From: Methylobacterium sp. W2
Lineage (GTDB): Bacteria; Pseudomonadota; Alphaproteobacteria; Rhizobiales; Beijerinckiaceae
Length of the DNA: 64,000 nucleotides
Assembly: GCF_020662345.1 (NCBI RefSeq)
Contig: NZ_VMOA01000021.1
Location: 1 to 64,000, forward strand
Direction: 5' to 3'
The notes under the pieces are model-generated. The model saw nothing but the letters and a program-made list of their open reading frames with translations, was not told where the DNA came from and made no database searches. The position numbers and the translations under genes are program-made. Position 1 is the first letter of the stretch; each line of letters opens with the position of its first letter. Of the stretch, positions 24,060-33,119 are shown one piece after another.

Positions 24060-26216
24060 TCACCGCGTCGCGAACTTGATGCTGATCGCGGCCTTCGCGG
24101 TCAGGCCCGGGCTCTGCAGCAGGTTGAGGTACTGGGTGTAGCGCTTGTCGAAGGCGTTCTGCAGGATGAAGTCGGCACGGATCCGGTCGTTGACCCGGTA
24201 GGACGCGAAAAAATCCACAAGGCCGTAGGCTTTGGTCGCCAGGATCGTCGCGCCCTCGGGAACGGCGAGGCGGCTGTCCACGAAGGTGAGGCGGCTTCCC
24301 AAAGTGAGGCTGTCGTCGAGGAAACGCAGGCCGAGCGTGGCGCTGATCCGGTCCGGGGGGATGCTCAGAAGGGTCTCGCGCGTGGCCTTGTCGCGCCCCT
24401 CGGTATGGGTGGCGGCCACGGAGACGAAGCCGCCGCCCCAATCGTAGGCGCCCTCCAGTTCGACACCGGAGAGCTCGGCCTGCGCCACGTTGAGGTACTG
24501 GAACGACTGGACCGGGATGAAGCACGGGAAACGTCCGGGCCGGCCGACGCAGACCGAGGCCGGAATGCCGGGAATGACGGGCACGAAATAGGTCGGGCCG
24601 ACCCCGGCGATGTTGATGTAGTCGTCGATCTCGTTCTGGAAGACGTTGGCCTTGGCGCGGAAGACGTCGCCGGGCCTCAGGACATCGCCGTATTTGAGGT
24701 TGATGCCGCCTTCGATATTGTGCGCCACCTCCGGCTTCAGGGAGGCATTCGGCAGGATGTTGAAGGCCGGGAAGGGATGGATGCCCTGGACCAGGGTCTC
24801 GGTGATCGACGGCGCCCGATAGCCTTCCGCGTAGGTGCCGTAGAACTCGATCCCGGCGAACGGCGAGACCCCCACGGTGATCTTCGGGGAGAGGCGGTCG
24901 CCGCTCGAGCTCGAAGGGCCGCCGGACAACTCGTAATGGTCGTAGCGCAGGGCCCCGATGACCCGGAGCCAGGAGGCGTAGCGCACCTCGTCCTGGATGA
25001 AGGCCCCTGCCAGGGTCCGCTCGCCGGAGGGCGTGAAGGCGGAGCCGAAGCCCCCCGCATTGTCCGTGGTCTTGACCCGGTCGAACACCGCGTCGCCGCC
25101 GATGGTCAGGGCGTGACTGAGAGGCCAGGTGTCGAAACGGGCGGTGTTGTGGACGTCGACGCCCATTGTCTCGATGTCGTAGTCGATCCTGTTGCCGGCC
25201 CGCACGCCGAGATTGCCGTAGAGACCGCTCGCGGTGTCGTCGAGGAAGGTCAGCGTGTTGTGCGTGCTGGTGTAGTAAGCCTTCGCGCTGACATCGATCA
25301 GCGGCACGTCGGGCCGGGCGAAGCGGTAGCCGAGGGTGTAGGTGTTGGCCTGGACCGCGTTGTTGAAGCGGGCTCCGGCGTTGCTGCTGCCGTTATTGGC
25401 GAAGTCGAAGGTCTGGATGAGGGCCGTGCCGCTGATCTCGTGGCCGTCGGCGGGACGGACGTTGAACTTGGCCACGCCCGAGGTCAGTTCGTTGCCGGTG
25501 TCGCGCACCAGCGTGCCGAACCCGTCGCGATAGGCGTCGTTGTTGCGATAGACGAACTGGCCGAACACATCCGCCGCGGTGCCGATGCGGGCGCCCAGCG
25601 CCGTCGAGTTCAGGAACGTTTGTCCGTTCGAGCCGAAGCCGAATTTCTGGACCGCGCCCGCCTTCTCGTCCGGCGCCAGGATGTCGTCGATGGAGCGCGT
25701 GCGGAAGGCGACCACGCCGCCGATCGCGCCGGAGCCGTAGATGGTGGAGGTGGGGCCCCGCGTGATGTCGACGCCGCCGACAAGTTCGGGATCGAGATAG
25801 AAGACGCCGTTGGCGCTGTGGCCTGAGGTCTGGAAGTTCTGGCGGGCGCCGTCCACCAGGACGTTGACGCGCCCGAAATCCTGCAGCCCGCGGATGTTGA
25901 TGGCCTGGGCCGGGTCGTTCTGGTTCTCCTGCGTGGTGACGCCGGGGACGTCGCGCAGGACGTCGGAGAGCCGGCTCGGCTGCAGGCGGTCGATCTGTGC
26001 GCGGGTGACGACGCTGCTCCCGGACAGGGCGTCGATGGCGGGTTCCTCGGTCTTCGTCGCGGTGACCGAGAGGGTGTCGAGGCTCACCGCCGCGTCCGGC
26101 GGCCGCGCCGCGGGGAGGGCCGGTACGGTCTGGGCTTGAGCGGCGCTCATCGCGATGAGCGAGACGCCGACGAGGGCGCCGGCGCGATGGGGGGTGAGGA
26201 GGCGACGGGAAGGCAT
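24060..26216 (-). CDS. hmuR: TonB-dependent haem/haemoglobin receptor
   Basis: A 718-residue outer-membrane receptor of the haem group. It has a signal peptide ('GALVGVSLIAMSAAQAQ'), TonB-box-like 'VSLDTLSVTATK', a plug ('SDVLRDVPGVTTQ', 'INIRGLQDFGRVNVLVDGAR', 'DITRGPTSTIYGSGAIGGVV') and a barrel. The stretch 'YAEGYRAPSITETL' corresponds to the 'FRAP' region of haem receptors such as HmuR/ShuA, and a His-containing segment follows ('GIHPFP'). Location beside hmuTUV supports haem uptake. It has its own promoter region upstream. The barrel ends in 'ISIKFATR', not the usual terminal aromatic residue. Confidence 0.92.
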   Translation of the reverse strand: MPSRRLLTPHRAGALVGVSLIAMSAAQAQTVPALPAARPPDAAVSLDTLSVTATKTEEPAIDALSGSSVVTRAQIDRLQPSRLSDVLRDVPGVTTQENQNDPAQAINIRGLQDFGRVNVLVDGARQNFQTSGHSANGVFYLDPELVGGVDITRGPTSTIYGSGAIGGVVAFRTRSIDDILAPDEKAGAVQKFGFGSNGQTFLNSTALGARIGTAADVFGQFVYRNNDAYRDGFGTLVRDTGNELTSGVAKFNVRPADGHEISGTALIQTFDFANNGSSNAGARFNNAVQANTYTLGYRFARPDVPLIDVSAKAYYTSTHNTLTFLDDTASGLYGNLGVRAGNRIDYDIETMGVDVHNTARFDTWPLSHALTIGGDAVFDRVKTTDNAGGFGSAFTPSGERTLAGAFIQDEVRYASWLRVIGALRYDHYELSGGPSSSSGDRLSPKITVGVSPFAGIEFYGTYAEGYRAPSITETLVQGIHPFPAFNILPNASLKPEVAHNIEGGINLKYGDVLRPGDVFRAKANVFQNEIDDYINIAGVGPTYFVPVIPGIPASVCVGRPGRFPCFIPVQSFQYLNVAQAELSGVELEGAYDWGGGFVSVAATHTEGRDKATRETLLSIPPDRISATLGLRFLDDSLTLGSRLTFVDSRLAVPEGATILATKAYGLVDFFASYRVNDRIRADFILQNAFDKRYTQYLNLLQSPGLTAKAAISIKFATR

Positions 26217-26329
26217 GACCGGTTCCGCGAGACAGTGACGGCAGCGCTGGGAGGTGGGCTGGCTCCCAGCGCTGATGCTGCTCGATGACTATGCGGTCAA
26301 CGCCGTTTTATTGTATTTAGATTGGCGTA

Positions 26330-26341
26330 AATCCAAGGAGT
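26330..26341 (-). promoter_or_regulatory. Shared hmu promoter motif, copy at haem receptor gene
   Basis: The 12-mer AATCCAAGGAGT (plus strand) lies 114 bp upstream of the haem receptor start, and the identical 12-mer lies 123 bp upstream of hmuT. On the coding strand it reads ACTCCTTGGATT. A 'cttgga' -35-like hexamer and 'tacaat' at 16 bp spacing follow, so it may include the promoter. Confidence 0.45.
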
Positions 26342-26404
26342 ATCTGGATGATGCTGGACCTGTTCCAGTTTAATACTGTGATTCGGTGCTATGTTGCCGG
26401 CAGG

Positions 26405-27211
26405 TCACAGGCGGCGCGGGAGGATGAAGGGCCGGCCGCCCTCGGGCACCCGCCCGACGGGCCAGCTCACCTGAAAGATCTCGGCGATCAGGTCGTCGCG
26501 CAGGATCGCCGCCGGGGTACCGCGCGCCACGAGGCGGCCGCCTGAGAGCACCAGCAGGGTGTCGGCATAGGCGGCCGCGAGATTGAGATCGTGCAGGATC
26601 GCCACCACGCCGACGCCCCGGTCCCGCAGGACGTCCACGGCCTCGAGGATCGCGCTCTGATGGCGCAGGTCGAGGCTCGCGGTCGGTTCGTCGAGGAACA
26701 GGACCTGTCCGGTGGCGATGGTGCGGCCGGCGGCGAGCTGGCACAGCACGCGGGCGAACTGGACCCGGGCCTGCTCGCCGCCCGAGAGGCTCTGATAGGC
26801 ACGGCCCGCGAGGTGGAGGATGTCGGCCCGGCCGAGGGCGTCGGCGAGGATCGCCTCGCGGTCGCGCCGGGTGAGGCCGCGGCCGATGCCGTCGAGGCCG
26901 ATGCGGGCGACGTCCGAGACCGAGAAGGGAAAGGCGAGCCGCGTGGTCTGCGGCAGCACCGCCCGCAGGGCCGCGAGCCGCCAGGGCGGGATTGTCGCGA
27001 CCGGCGTCCCGCCATAGGCCAGCGTGCCTGCGGTGGGGGCGAGTTCGCCGCAGAGGAGGCGCAGCAGGGTGGATTTGCCGGCACCGTTCGGGCCGATGAT
27101 GACCTGCAGCGATCCCGGCGCCACGGTGAGCGACACGCCCTCCACGAGGGTGCGTCCCCCCGTGGTGAAGCCGAGGCCGGAGGCGGTGAGCAGGGGCGCC
27201 GCCTCAGACAT
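26405..27211 (-). CDS. hmuV: Haem ABC transporter ATP-binding protein HmuV
   Basis: A 268-residue ATPase that powers haem import. Walker A 'GPNGAGKST' is at residues 40-48, the signature 'LSGGEQ' at 142-147, Walker B 'LFLDEPT' at 171-177 and the H-loop His in 'AILHDLN' at 207. The chosen ATG at 27211 overlaps the hmuU stop by 8 nt; the frame's upstream extension is antisense-like. It is the third gene of hmuTUV. Being the only ABC ATPase in the window, it is also a conceivable partner of the ATPase-less FhuB-type permease, although cross-use is speculative. Confidence 0.94.
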   Translation of the reverse strand: MSEAAPLLTASGLGFTTGGRTLVEGVSLTVAPGSLQVIIGPNGAGKSTLLRLLCGELAPTAGTLAYGGTPVATIPPWRLAALRAVLPQTTRLAFPFSVSDVARIGLDGIGRGLTRRDREAILADALGRADILHLAGRAYQSLSGGEQARVQFARVLCQLAAGRTIATGQVLFLDEPTASLDLRHQSAILEAVDVLRDRGVGVVAILHDLNLAAAYADTLLVLSGGRLVARGTPAAILRDDLIAEIFQVSWPVGRVPEGGRPFILPRRL

Positions 27212-28280
27212 CGAGGGTCCGGGTCCGCGCCAGCAGGAGCCACAGGAAGACGGGGGCGCCGACGAGCGCCGTGACGATCCCGATCGGCAGTTCCGCCGGC
27301 GCCACCACGAGACGCGCCGCCACATCGGCCAGGACGAGGAGCGCCCCGCCGAGGAGGGCCGAGGCCGGCAGCAGTCGCCGGTGCTCGGGGCCGATCATCA
27401 GCCGCAGGGTATGGGGCACCACGAGGCCGACGAAGCCGATCACCCCGGCGGCCGCGACGCCGGCCCCGACGGCGATGGCGACGAGGAGGATCGCCGCCCG
27501 CTTGAGCCGCTCCACCGGGATGCCGAGATGGAACGCCTCCGCTTCCCCGAGGACCAGGGCGTTGAGCCCGCGCCCGAGGAACGGCACGGCGATCAGCACC
27601 GGCAGGATCGCCGGAGCGGTCGCCGCCACCTTGGTCCAGGTCGATCCCCCGAGGCTGCCCAGGGACCAGAAGGTGAGGTCGCGCAGCTGCCGGTCGTCGC
27701 TGGCATAGACGAGGAGCCCGGTCATCGCGCCGCTCAGCGCTCCGAGCGCGATGCCGGCGAGCAGCATCGTCGCGACGGAGGTTTGGCCCGAGCGCGTGGC
27801 GACGAGGTAGAGGCCGAGCGTCGCCACGAGCCCCCCGCAGAACGCCGCCGCCGGCAGCACCGCATAGGGGAGCGGCCCCGGCAGGCCAAAGGCCACGAGG
27901 AGCCGGTCGCCGAGGACGATGATACAGGCCGCCGCGAGGCCCGCCCCGGCGGAGACGCCGACCAGGGCCGGATCGGCCAGGGGATTGCGGAAGAGCCCCT
28001 GCATCAGCGCGCCGGAGACCGCGAGGCCCGCGCCCACCATCAGGCCGAGGAGGGTGCGCGGCAGGCGGATGTTGAGGATGACGAGGCTGTCGCGCGCGAG
28101 AGCCGGATCCGCCCCGCCCTGCCTCAGCACGTCGAGGATCCGCGACGGCGCGATGGGGATGGCCCCGATTCCGACGGAGAGGAGGCTGACGGCGAGGACG
28201 AGAACCGTTAGGCCGGCAAAGACCGCGACGTCCCGGCGGCGCGGATCGGCGAGCCTGTCCCCGTGGAAAGGATCAGCCAC
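27204..28280 (-). CDS. hmuU: Haem ABC transporter permease HmuU
   Basis: A 358-residue FecCD permease with about 9-10 membrane segments. The family loop is present as 'FRNPLADPALVGVSAGAGL' near residue 95, and the late conserved 'GVIGFVGLVVPHTLRLMIG' near 265 contacts the ATPase. It forms the homodimeric inner-membrane channel for haem, taking substrate from HmuT. Its start overlaps the hmuT stop by 8 nt and its end overlaps hmuV by 8 nt, the same coupling style as in the fhu-like run. Confidence 0.94.
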   Translation of the reverse strand: MADPFHGDRLADPRRRDVAVFAGLTVLVLAVSLLSVGIGAIPIAPSRILDVLRQGGADPALARDSLVILNIRLPRTLLGLMVGAGLAVSGALMQGLFRNPLADPALVGVSAGAGLAAACIIVLGDRLLVAFGLPGPLPYAVLPAAAFCGGLVATLGLYLVATRSGQTSVATMLLAGIALGALSGAMTGLLVYASDDRQLRDLTFWSLGSLGGSTWTKVAATAPAILPVLIAVPFLGRGLNALVLGEAEAFHLGIPVERLKRAAILLVAIAVGAGVAAAGVIGFVGLVVPHTLRLMIGPEHRRLLPASALLGGALLVLADVAARLVVAPAELPIGIVTALVGAPVFLWLLLARTRTLDV

Positions 28281-29163
28281 GGATGAGGTCGGGGTAGATC
28301 GCCCGTATCAGATCGCGTGCGGCATCCGGGGTGCGCGGGCCGAAGCCGAGGAGATAGAGTCCGTCCATGGCCACGAGGGCGTGCTTGGCGGCCGCCGGCA
28401 CCTGGCCGAGGGCGGTGCCGGGGGCGAAGGTCGTCTCCGGGTTCGGGGCCTCCGCGCCGTTCTGCATCATCACCACGGCGTCGGGGGCGGCGGCGATGAT
28501 CGCCTCGTCCGTCATCGGCTTGAATCCCTCGATGCTGGTCGCCGCGTTCTCCACCCCCGCCAAAGCGAGGATGCCGTCCGCCGTGCTGTTGCGGCCCCCG
28601 ACCATGACGCGTCCGTTGGCCACCGACAGCACGACGAGGGCCCTGGCCGGACGGGTGATGCGGGCGCGCTGCTCGCTCAGCCCGGCGAATTGCGCGTGCA
28701 CCTCCGCGGCGAGGGCGGCGGCCTCCCGTTCGAGGCCGGCGAGGCGTCCCACCGTGGCGATCTTGTCGAGGACACCTTCGGGGGTCGGCGGCTCCTTGAC
28801 GAGGGAGACCGGCACCCCGGCCTCGCGCACCAGGGTCAGCACGTCGGCGGGGCCGGCCCCCTCCGCCGCGATGACGAGGTCCGGGCCGGCCGAGAGCAGG
28901 CCCTCCGCCGACAGGGCCCGCAGATAGCCGACATTCGGCTTCTCGCGCAGGGCTTGCGCCGGGTAGATGCTGGTGGTGTCGACCACCACGATCCGGCTCG
29001 CGGCCCCGAGCCGGTAGAGGATCTCGGTGACGGCGCCGCCTAGGGAGGCGATGCGCGCGGCCGGCCCCGCCGCCCGCGCCGGGCCCGCGAGGGCGGCAAG
29101 GCTGAGCCCGCCGGCCAGAATCGCGCGGCGGGACGGGCGGAGAGGGGAAGGGCGGTGCGTCAT
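28273..29163 (-). CDS. hmuT: Periplasmic haem-binding protein HmuT
   Basis: A 296-residue class III binding protein. The N-terminus 'PSRRAILAGGLSLAALAG' contains a twin-arginine pair and could direct Tat or Sec export. 'RIASLGGAVTEILYRLGA' opens the N-lobe, and 'NVGYLRALSAEGLLSAGPDLVI' carries the Tyr that ligates haem iron in ShuT/PhuT homologues. The C-lobe ends with 'LLGFGPRTPDAARDL', a typical HmuT tail. First gene of hmuTUV, with ~250 bp of promoter region before it. Confidence 0.93.
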   Translation of the reverse strand: MTHRPSPLRPSRRAILAGGLSLAALAGPARAAGPAARIASLGGAVTEILYRLGAASRIVVVDTTSIYPAQALREKPNVGYLRALSAEGLLSAGPDLVIAAEGAGPADVLTLVREAGVPVSLVKEPPTPEGVLDKIATVGRLAGLEREAAALAAEVHAQFAGLSEQRARITRPARALVVLSVANGRVMVGGRNSTADGILALAGVENAATSIEGFKPMTDEAIIAAAPDAVVMMQNGAEAPNPETTFAPGTALGQVPAAAKHALVAMDGLYLLGFGPRTPDAARDLIRAIYPDLIRG

Positions 29164-29285
29164 CGGATCGGGATCACCCTCTCATTGGCGGTCGCCCGGA
29201 GCCGGCCGCACGCCGGCATCGACCGAGGACTGCCTCCCGGCGACCGTCCGTCGGCGTCACCCGTATCATGCCGCCATCATGCTAT

Positions 29286-29297
29286 AATCCAAGGAGT
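29286..29297 (-). promoter_or_regulatory. Shared hmu promoter motif, copy at hmuT
   Basis: Identical to the 12-mer upstream of the haem receptor gene (AATCCAAGGAGT), 123 bp ahead of the hmuT start in the same orientation. It is a candidate binding site for a common haem/iron regulator. Confidence 0.45.
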
Positions 29298-29410
29298 GTG
29301 CCCGCCGGCGCAGTCCGAGGCAAGATTTAAAATAATCTCTACTTTTGAATTGATACAGTCTATTCTTGCCGTTGCTGAGCCGGAGGCTCTGTCGACCACT
29401 GCGTTCGGCT

Positions 29411-29698
29411 CTACCGACGCGGCCGCTGCATCTTCACCACCGTGCTCTTCGGGCGGCCGATCGGCTTCAGGGGCGCCTTGGCCTCCAGGGCGGCGCGGGC
29501 GAGGTCCTGGGGGCGCGCCGCCCCGTTCGCGATCCGCATCAGGGCCTCGGCCATCTCCTCGATGGTCTGGGCCGCCTCGCCCTCCAGCGTCTCCTCCGCC
29601 CGGATGCCGGGAAGTTCGGGCGCGATCTCCTCGGCGGCCTCCCGCAACTGTTCGATGAGTTCGGACGGGGAATAGCGGGAGGGGGGTGCATATGCCAT
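29411..29698 (-). CDS. Small hypothetical protein
   Basis: A 95-residue acidic, helical protein ('SELIEQLREAAEEIAPELPG', 'AAQTIEEMAEALMRIANG') with a basic C-terminal tail ('RPKSTVVKMQRPRR'). No family recognised. ATG 29698 is chosen because the charged helical region starts there; the open frame further upstream lacks coding character. It is upstream of hmuTUV on the same strand but 247 bp away, with an AT-rich gap between, so it is probably not part of the haem operon. Confidence 0.55.
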   Translation of the reverse strand: MAYAPPSRYSPSELIEQLREAAEEIAPELPGIRAEETLEGEAAQTIEEMAEALMRIANGAARPQDLARAALEAKAPLKPIGRPKSTVVKMQRPRR

Positions 29699-30183
29699 CG
29701 CGCGACCATGGCAGCAGCCGGCGGCCTCGACAACCGGGCCGCTGGATCGGAGCTCTGGACGTGGGCAACGGCGAATGCGCAACTGGCGGTCTCGCGCTGG
29801 GATCGTCCCCTCGCCGTTACTCCGGGGCGCTGAGGGTGGGCCCGGATTTGCAGGGCGCGCGAAGAATCCAGCCGTTAAAAAAATTGACGCTTGGTGCCTG
29901 GTTACGGCAGCTGCTTTGGGTGGAAAGCAGCTGTTCAATTCGCGCAAGCCGAGGGTCCGGACCGCGCCATGAGTTGACGTTGGCTGTCTAGCCGGAAGCG
30001 GACGTTCCGCATCCGACCCGACCCCGTCGCGGCGACGAAGTCTGGTTCATCGCCGAAGCGGACATTAGGGAATGCCGCGTTGAGAAGGCCTCTCGAAAGC
30101 AGGTCGCGTAGGAAGGAACCGTCGATGGTGTTCGAGTCCTCGGTCCGACGCGAATTCGCCGTCCTCTGGGGGCGCCCCCGCGA
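29699..30183. other. Intergenic region with partial repeat C
   Basis: About 485 bases without a supported gene. It contains an A-rich run near 29876-29884 and a partial copy of repeat family C at 29980-30022 ('ccggaagcggacgttccgc'), followed by another 'gaagcggacatt' half-unit at 30056. It marks the left edge of the accessory-looking stretch. Confidence 0.5.
29980..30022. repeat. Repeat family C, partial copy
   Basis: Aligns with the right end of the copy at 33328-33473: 'ttggc', 'ccggaagcggacgt' and 'tccgaccc' occur in the same order and spacing. Confidence 0.6.
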
Positions 30184-30921
30184 TCAGGCGGGAGCGGGGG
30201 CTCTGCCGATTGCGTCACCGATCAGCCGACGCGAGACATCCGCGCAGCGAGCCAGAATCCGCAAGAGCGGTGAGCGCCACAGGCCGTATCCGTCGTCGCA
30301 TAGCGGATCGTTCACGACGGGACTGCCGTCACCGCCGACAAGAACGTTGCCGATATTAGGGTCGAGCCCCTGCGGCGACACGGCCCGCAAGTCGGCGACA
30401 TAGGCCTCATATCCGGGCCACGCGGCCCTGAACGCTTCGCGGATGCCGTCGAAGCTCGGATGATCGACCCGGGGCTCGTGTGCCGGCCATTCCACCTTGA
30501 ACCGATCGCGCACGCCCTCATCCATCGCGACGCCCGGGTGGTCCGCGATGACGGCGTGGGCATAAGCCAGCCACCAGGCGTCGCGCGCGGGATCGGTGAG
30601 ACGCGAACCCACGGTCATCAGCGCGCCGCAACGGCTGACATGCATGTCGTGGACACGAGGCGCATGCGGTCCGTCGGAGCCCGGAAAACCTTTGCGAAGC
30701 AGAGCCGCATAATCGCCGAACCCGTCCGCCTTGCGCGCAAAGCGCACGACAACATTCGGGTGGTCCGGATGCGCATGGACGGTGCCATGGTACCCGAAAC
30801 CGATCTCGGACCAGCCCGTGGCGATGAGATCAGCATAGGCCTTTGCGGCCGACCGTTCGACGATGCCCAAGGCGGAAAGCGAGGGACTGGACAGCGTGTC
30901 CTGATTCCTGAACCTGAACAT
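30184..30921 (-). CDS. Protein-kinase-like fold protein, unknown substrate
   Basis: A 245-residue protein from ATG 30921 (255 if ATG 30951 is used). It looks like a distant member of the protein kinase/aminoglycoside phosphotransferase fold: 'EIGFGYHGTVHAHPDHPNVVVRFAR' in part resembles a glycine-rich loop and Lys/Arg strand. 'GLDPNIGNVLVGGDGSPVVNDP' in part matches the catalytic loop pattern D-x4-N followed by a metal-binding D. The usual HxD is replaced by 'QGLD'. No close family was recognised. Neighbours are also orphans, suggesting an accessory region. It may phosphorylate a small molecule or protein, or be a pseudokinase. Confidence 0.65.
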   Translation of the reverse strand: MFRFRNQDTLSSPSLSALGIVERSAAKAYADLIATGWSEIGFGYHGTVHAHPDHPNVVVRFARKADGFGDYAALLRKGFPGSDGPHAPRVHDMHVSRCGALMTVGSRLTDPARDAWWLAYAHAVIADHPGVAMDEGVRDRFKVEWPAHEPRVDHPSFDGIREAFRAAWPGYEAYVADLRAVSPQGLDPNIGNVLVGGDGSPVVNDPLCDDGYGLWRSPLLRILARCADVSRRLIGDAIGRAPAPA

Positions 30922-31108
30922 CGCAGCCACTCCTTCCCGCCACGCGAACATCCGACGCGACGCATTCCCAGCGGCCGCACGGATGCGGTGCCGAGGACGG
31001 TCCGGACTGGCTGGTCCGGCGAAGGTCGAGGTGACCTTATCGATGTCGGGGGCAGCATGACGCGTGTGTCACACCGCTGTCATGGAATGACCTGAGCCTT
31101 CGGAAAGT

Positions 31109-31669
31109 TCAATCCCTACGGAAGCGTAAATCGACGGTCGTGGAACGTGAGCCATTCCGATCCATGGCCCGGCGGAGATCGACCATCCCGGCGAGCAGCC
31201 TCCGGGCCAAGCCCCGGTCCGCTTCGCTCAGGCCGAAATCCGCGAGCGGTTGGACGTGACGACCCAGATGGGCAGGGCCAACCTCGACGTCGTCGAGGAC
31301 GAGGTAGTCCGTGATGCGATTTCGGGTCGCGTGCTCGGCGATCTCGTCGCCGCGCCCGGCGCGTTCGGCGGAGAGCATGCCGCCCGTTGCGGCATCTCGG
31401 CTCGTCGGCAGGATGGCGGTGCGCCAGTCGGGGTGAAAGCAGGTCTCGGGAAGGCCGGCATCGACCAGGGTCGGACGGCAGTCGTCAACGCGCCACGTCG
31501 AGGAGACGACCACCTTGGCGTCGAACTCCCTCACCAAGCCGGCGACGATGGCGACCTGGGCCGGGTTGAGCTTGTCCTTGCCGGCCCGCTGTTGATAGCC
31601 GACCGTCGTCACGACGCCGTCCACGTCGAGGTAGACCGTCAACGGTGCGGCGCCTCCATGCTCATTCAA
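31109..31669 (-). CDS. HAD-superfamily protein (RNA-repair-type HAD domain), orphan
   Basis: From residue ~10 the protein shows the compact HAD pattern 'LTVYLDVDGVV' (DxD nucleophile motif I), 'KVVVSSTWRVDDC' (motif II Ser/Thr) and 'DYLVLDDVEVG' (motif IV acidic pair), with an insert between. This layout resembles the small HAD domains found in phage-type RNA-repair proteins. That match is from memory of the pattern, not a search. The start is uncertain: TTG 31669 puts motif I near the N-terminus as usual; the frame is open to ATG 31960, but that part is not protein-like and would crowd the divergent M20 gene. Confidence 0.6.
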   Translation of the reverse strand: MNEHGGAAPLTVYLDVDGVVTTVGYQQRAGKDKLNPAQVAIVAGLVREFDAKVVVSSTWRVDDCRPTLVDAGLPETCFHPDWRTAILPTSRDAATGGMLSAERAGRGDEIAEHATRNRITDYLVLDDVEVGPAHLGRHVQPLADFGLSEADRGLARRLLAGMVDLRRAMDRNGSRSTTVDLRFRRD

Positions 31670-31988
31670 AAGGCCAACCTCGTCGGGTGCAGCGATCTCG
31701 CTTCCGCCGCGGACGCCTACAATGCGTCGCGACGACCGTCCAGCGCGCGGATGAAGCACATCCCAAGCGCGGGCGGTGAAGCGCTCAGCAGAGATCGACC
31801 ATCCGCTGTCGCGGGGAAAGTTCTTCAACGTCGACGGGCGGAAACCGACCCTTGCCGGTCGTCCGACCAGCGTTGGGTCCTTCCCGATAGCGGCCATTTC
31901 TAATGAAGACGCAGGATCGTCTTCGTTTACCATGGGTCCCCTCGAACTCGCGGCCGGCAACGACGCGAAACGTCATGTGGAAGCACCA

Positions 31989-33119
31989 ATGCCCCTGAAC
32001 GGTCTGGAACTCGCGAAGCAGCTCATCCGGTTCCGATCGATCAATCCTCCGGGCGAAGAGAAGGAATGTTCCGAGTTCATTGCCCGGCTGCTGACCGACC
32101 ACGGGTTCGACGTCGCCAGTTACGAATTTGCCAAGGACCGACCAACACTGATCGCGCGCATCCCTGGGGCGGCCGGTGGCAAGCCGCTCTGCTTCACGGG
32201 GCACATCGACGTCGTGCCGCTTGGGTCGAACGAGTGGCAATTTCCACCCTTCGACGGGGTCGTGCAGGATGGCCGGCTGTACGGCCGCGGTTCCAGCGAC
32301 ATGAAGGCCGGCGTAGCCGCGTTCATCGCGGCCGCATGCAACCTGATCGGGGACGGGCTTCGCTTCCACCGCGGTGTCACGCTCGTGATCACCGCCGGAG
32401 AAGAGACGGGATGTGAAGGCGCATTCCATGTCGGCCGCGAGAACGTCCTCGGGCCGGCCGAACTCCTGATCGTGGCCGAGCCGACGTCGAATGCCCCCAT
32501 ATTCGCCCATAAGGGCTCTCTCCGCGTCATCGTCACCGCGCGCGGGAGGACGGCGCATTCCTCAATGCCGCACGAGGGCGAAAACGCCATCGGCAAGGCG
32601 GCGGAGTGGATCCGGACGCTTGAGGACCACGACTTCGGCGCCCGCCATCCCCTGCTCGGCAGCGCCACGGCCTGCGTCACCACCATCCGCGGCGGAGAAA
32701 ACATCAACTCCGTCCCTGACTGCGTCGAGTTCACCGTGGATATCCGGACTCTTCCGGAGCAGAACCACGAAGCGCTGATCGCCGAACTCGGCCGCCTGTT
32801 CGGACCGGAGGCTGAGATCCGGGTTGTCACAAGCTTTCCTGGGTTTGCTACCGAGCCGGACGATCCGTCCGCCGCCCTTCTCCTGTCGCTGCTGCGCGAG
32901 CGGACCGGGGCGTCGGCGGAACCAGCCGGGGCACCTTACTTCACCGATGCGTCGGCTCTCGTGCCGGCCTTCGACGGAGTCGCCACGGTGATCGTAGGAC
33001 CCGGCGAGGCGACGCAGTGTCATAAGACGGACGAGTACTGCCGCGTCTATCGGATCGAGGAGGCGCAGGCCATCTACAGGGACTTGATGCTCCGCATGTG
33101 CTGTGACCGCGCGGGATGA
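31989..33119 (+). CDS. M20-family metallopeptidase (ArgE/DapE-type deacylase)
   Basis: A 376-residue zinc hydrolase with the M20 layout. 'FTGHIDVVP' gives the first metal His and Asp. 'GRGSSDMKAGVAAF' supplies the bridging Asp, 'TAGEETGCEGA' the catalytic and metal Glu, 'LIVAEPTSN' the next ligand and 'CHKTDEYCR' the last His. A lid/dimerisation domain sits in the middle ('RGRTAHSSMPHEGENAIGKA'). It hydrolyses an N-acyl amino acid; acetylornithine or succinyl-DAP are family substrates, but a genomic DapE/ArgE is expected elsewhere, so this may be a specialised paralogue. ATG 31989 starts homology; the frame extends back to 31776 without support. Confidence 0.88.
   Translation: MPLNGLELAKQLIRFRSINPPGEEKECSEFIARLLTDHGFDVASYEFAKDRPTLIARIPGAAGGKPLCFTGHIDVVPLGSNEWQFPPFDGVVQDGRLYGRGSSDMKAGVAAFIAAACNLIGDGLRFHRGVTLVITAGEETGCEGAFHVGRENVLGPAELLIVAEPTSNAPIFAHKGSLRVIVTARGRTAHSSMPHEGENAIGKAAEWIRTLEDHDFGARHPLLGSATACVTTIRGGENINSVPDCVEFTVDIRTLPEQNHEALIAELGRLFGPEAEIRVVTSFPGFATEPDDPSAALLLSLLRERTGASAEPAGAPYFTDASALVPAFDGVATVIVGPGEATQCHKTDEYCRVYRIEEAQAIYRDLMLRMCCDRAG

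Noticed and set aside
23904..25826. 640-residue plus-strand open frame over the haem receptor gene
   Set aside because: Antisense to a receptor with complete signal peptide, plug and barrel; its own composition is shadow-like.
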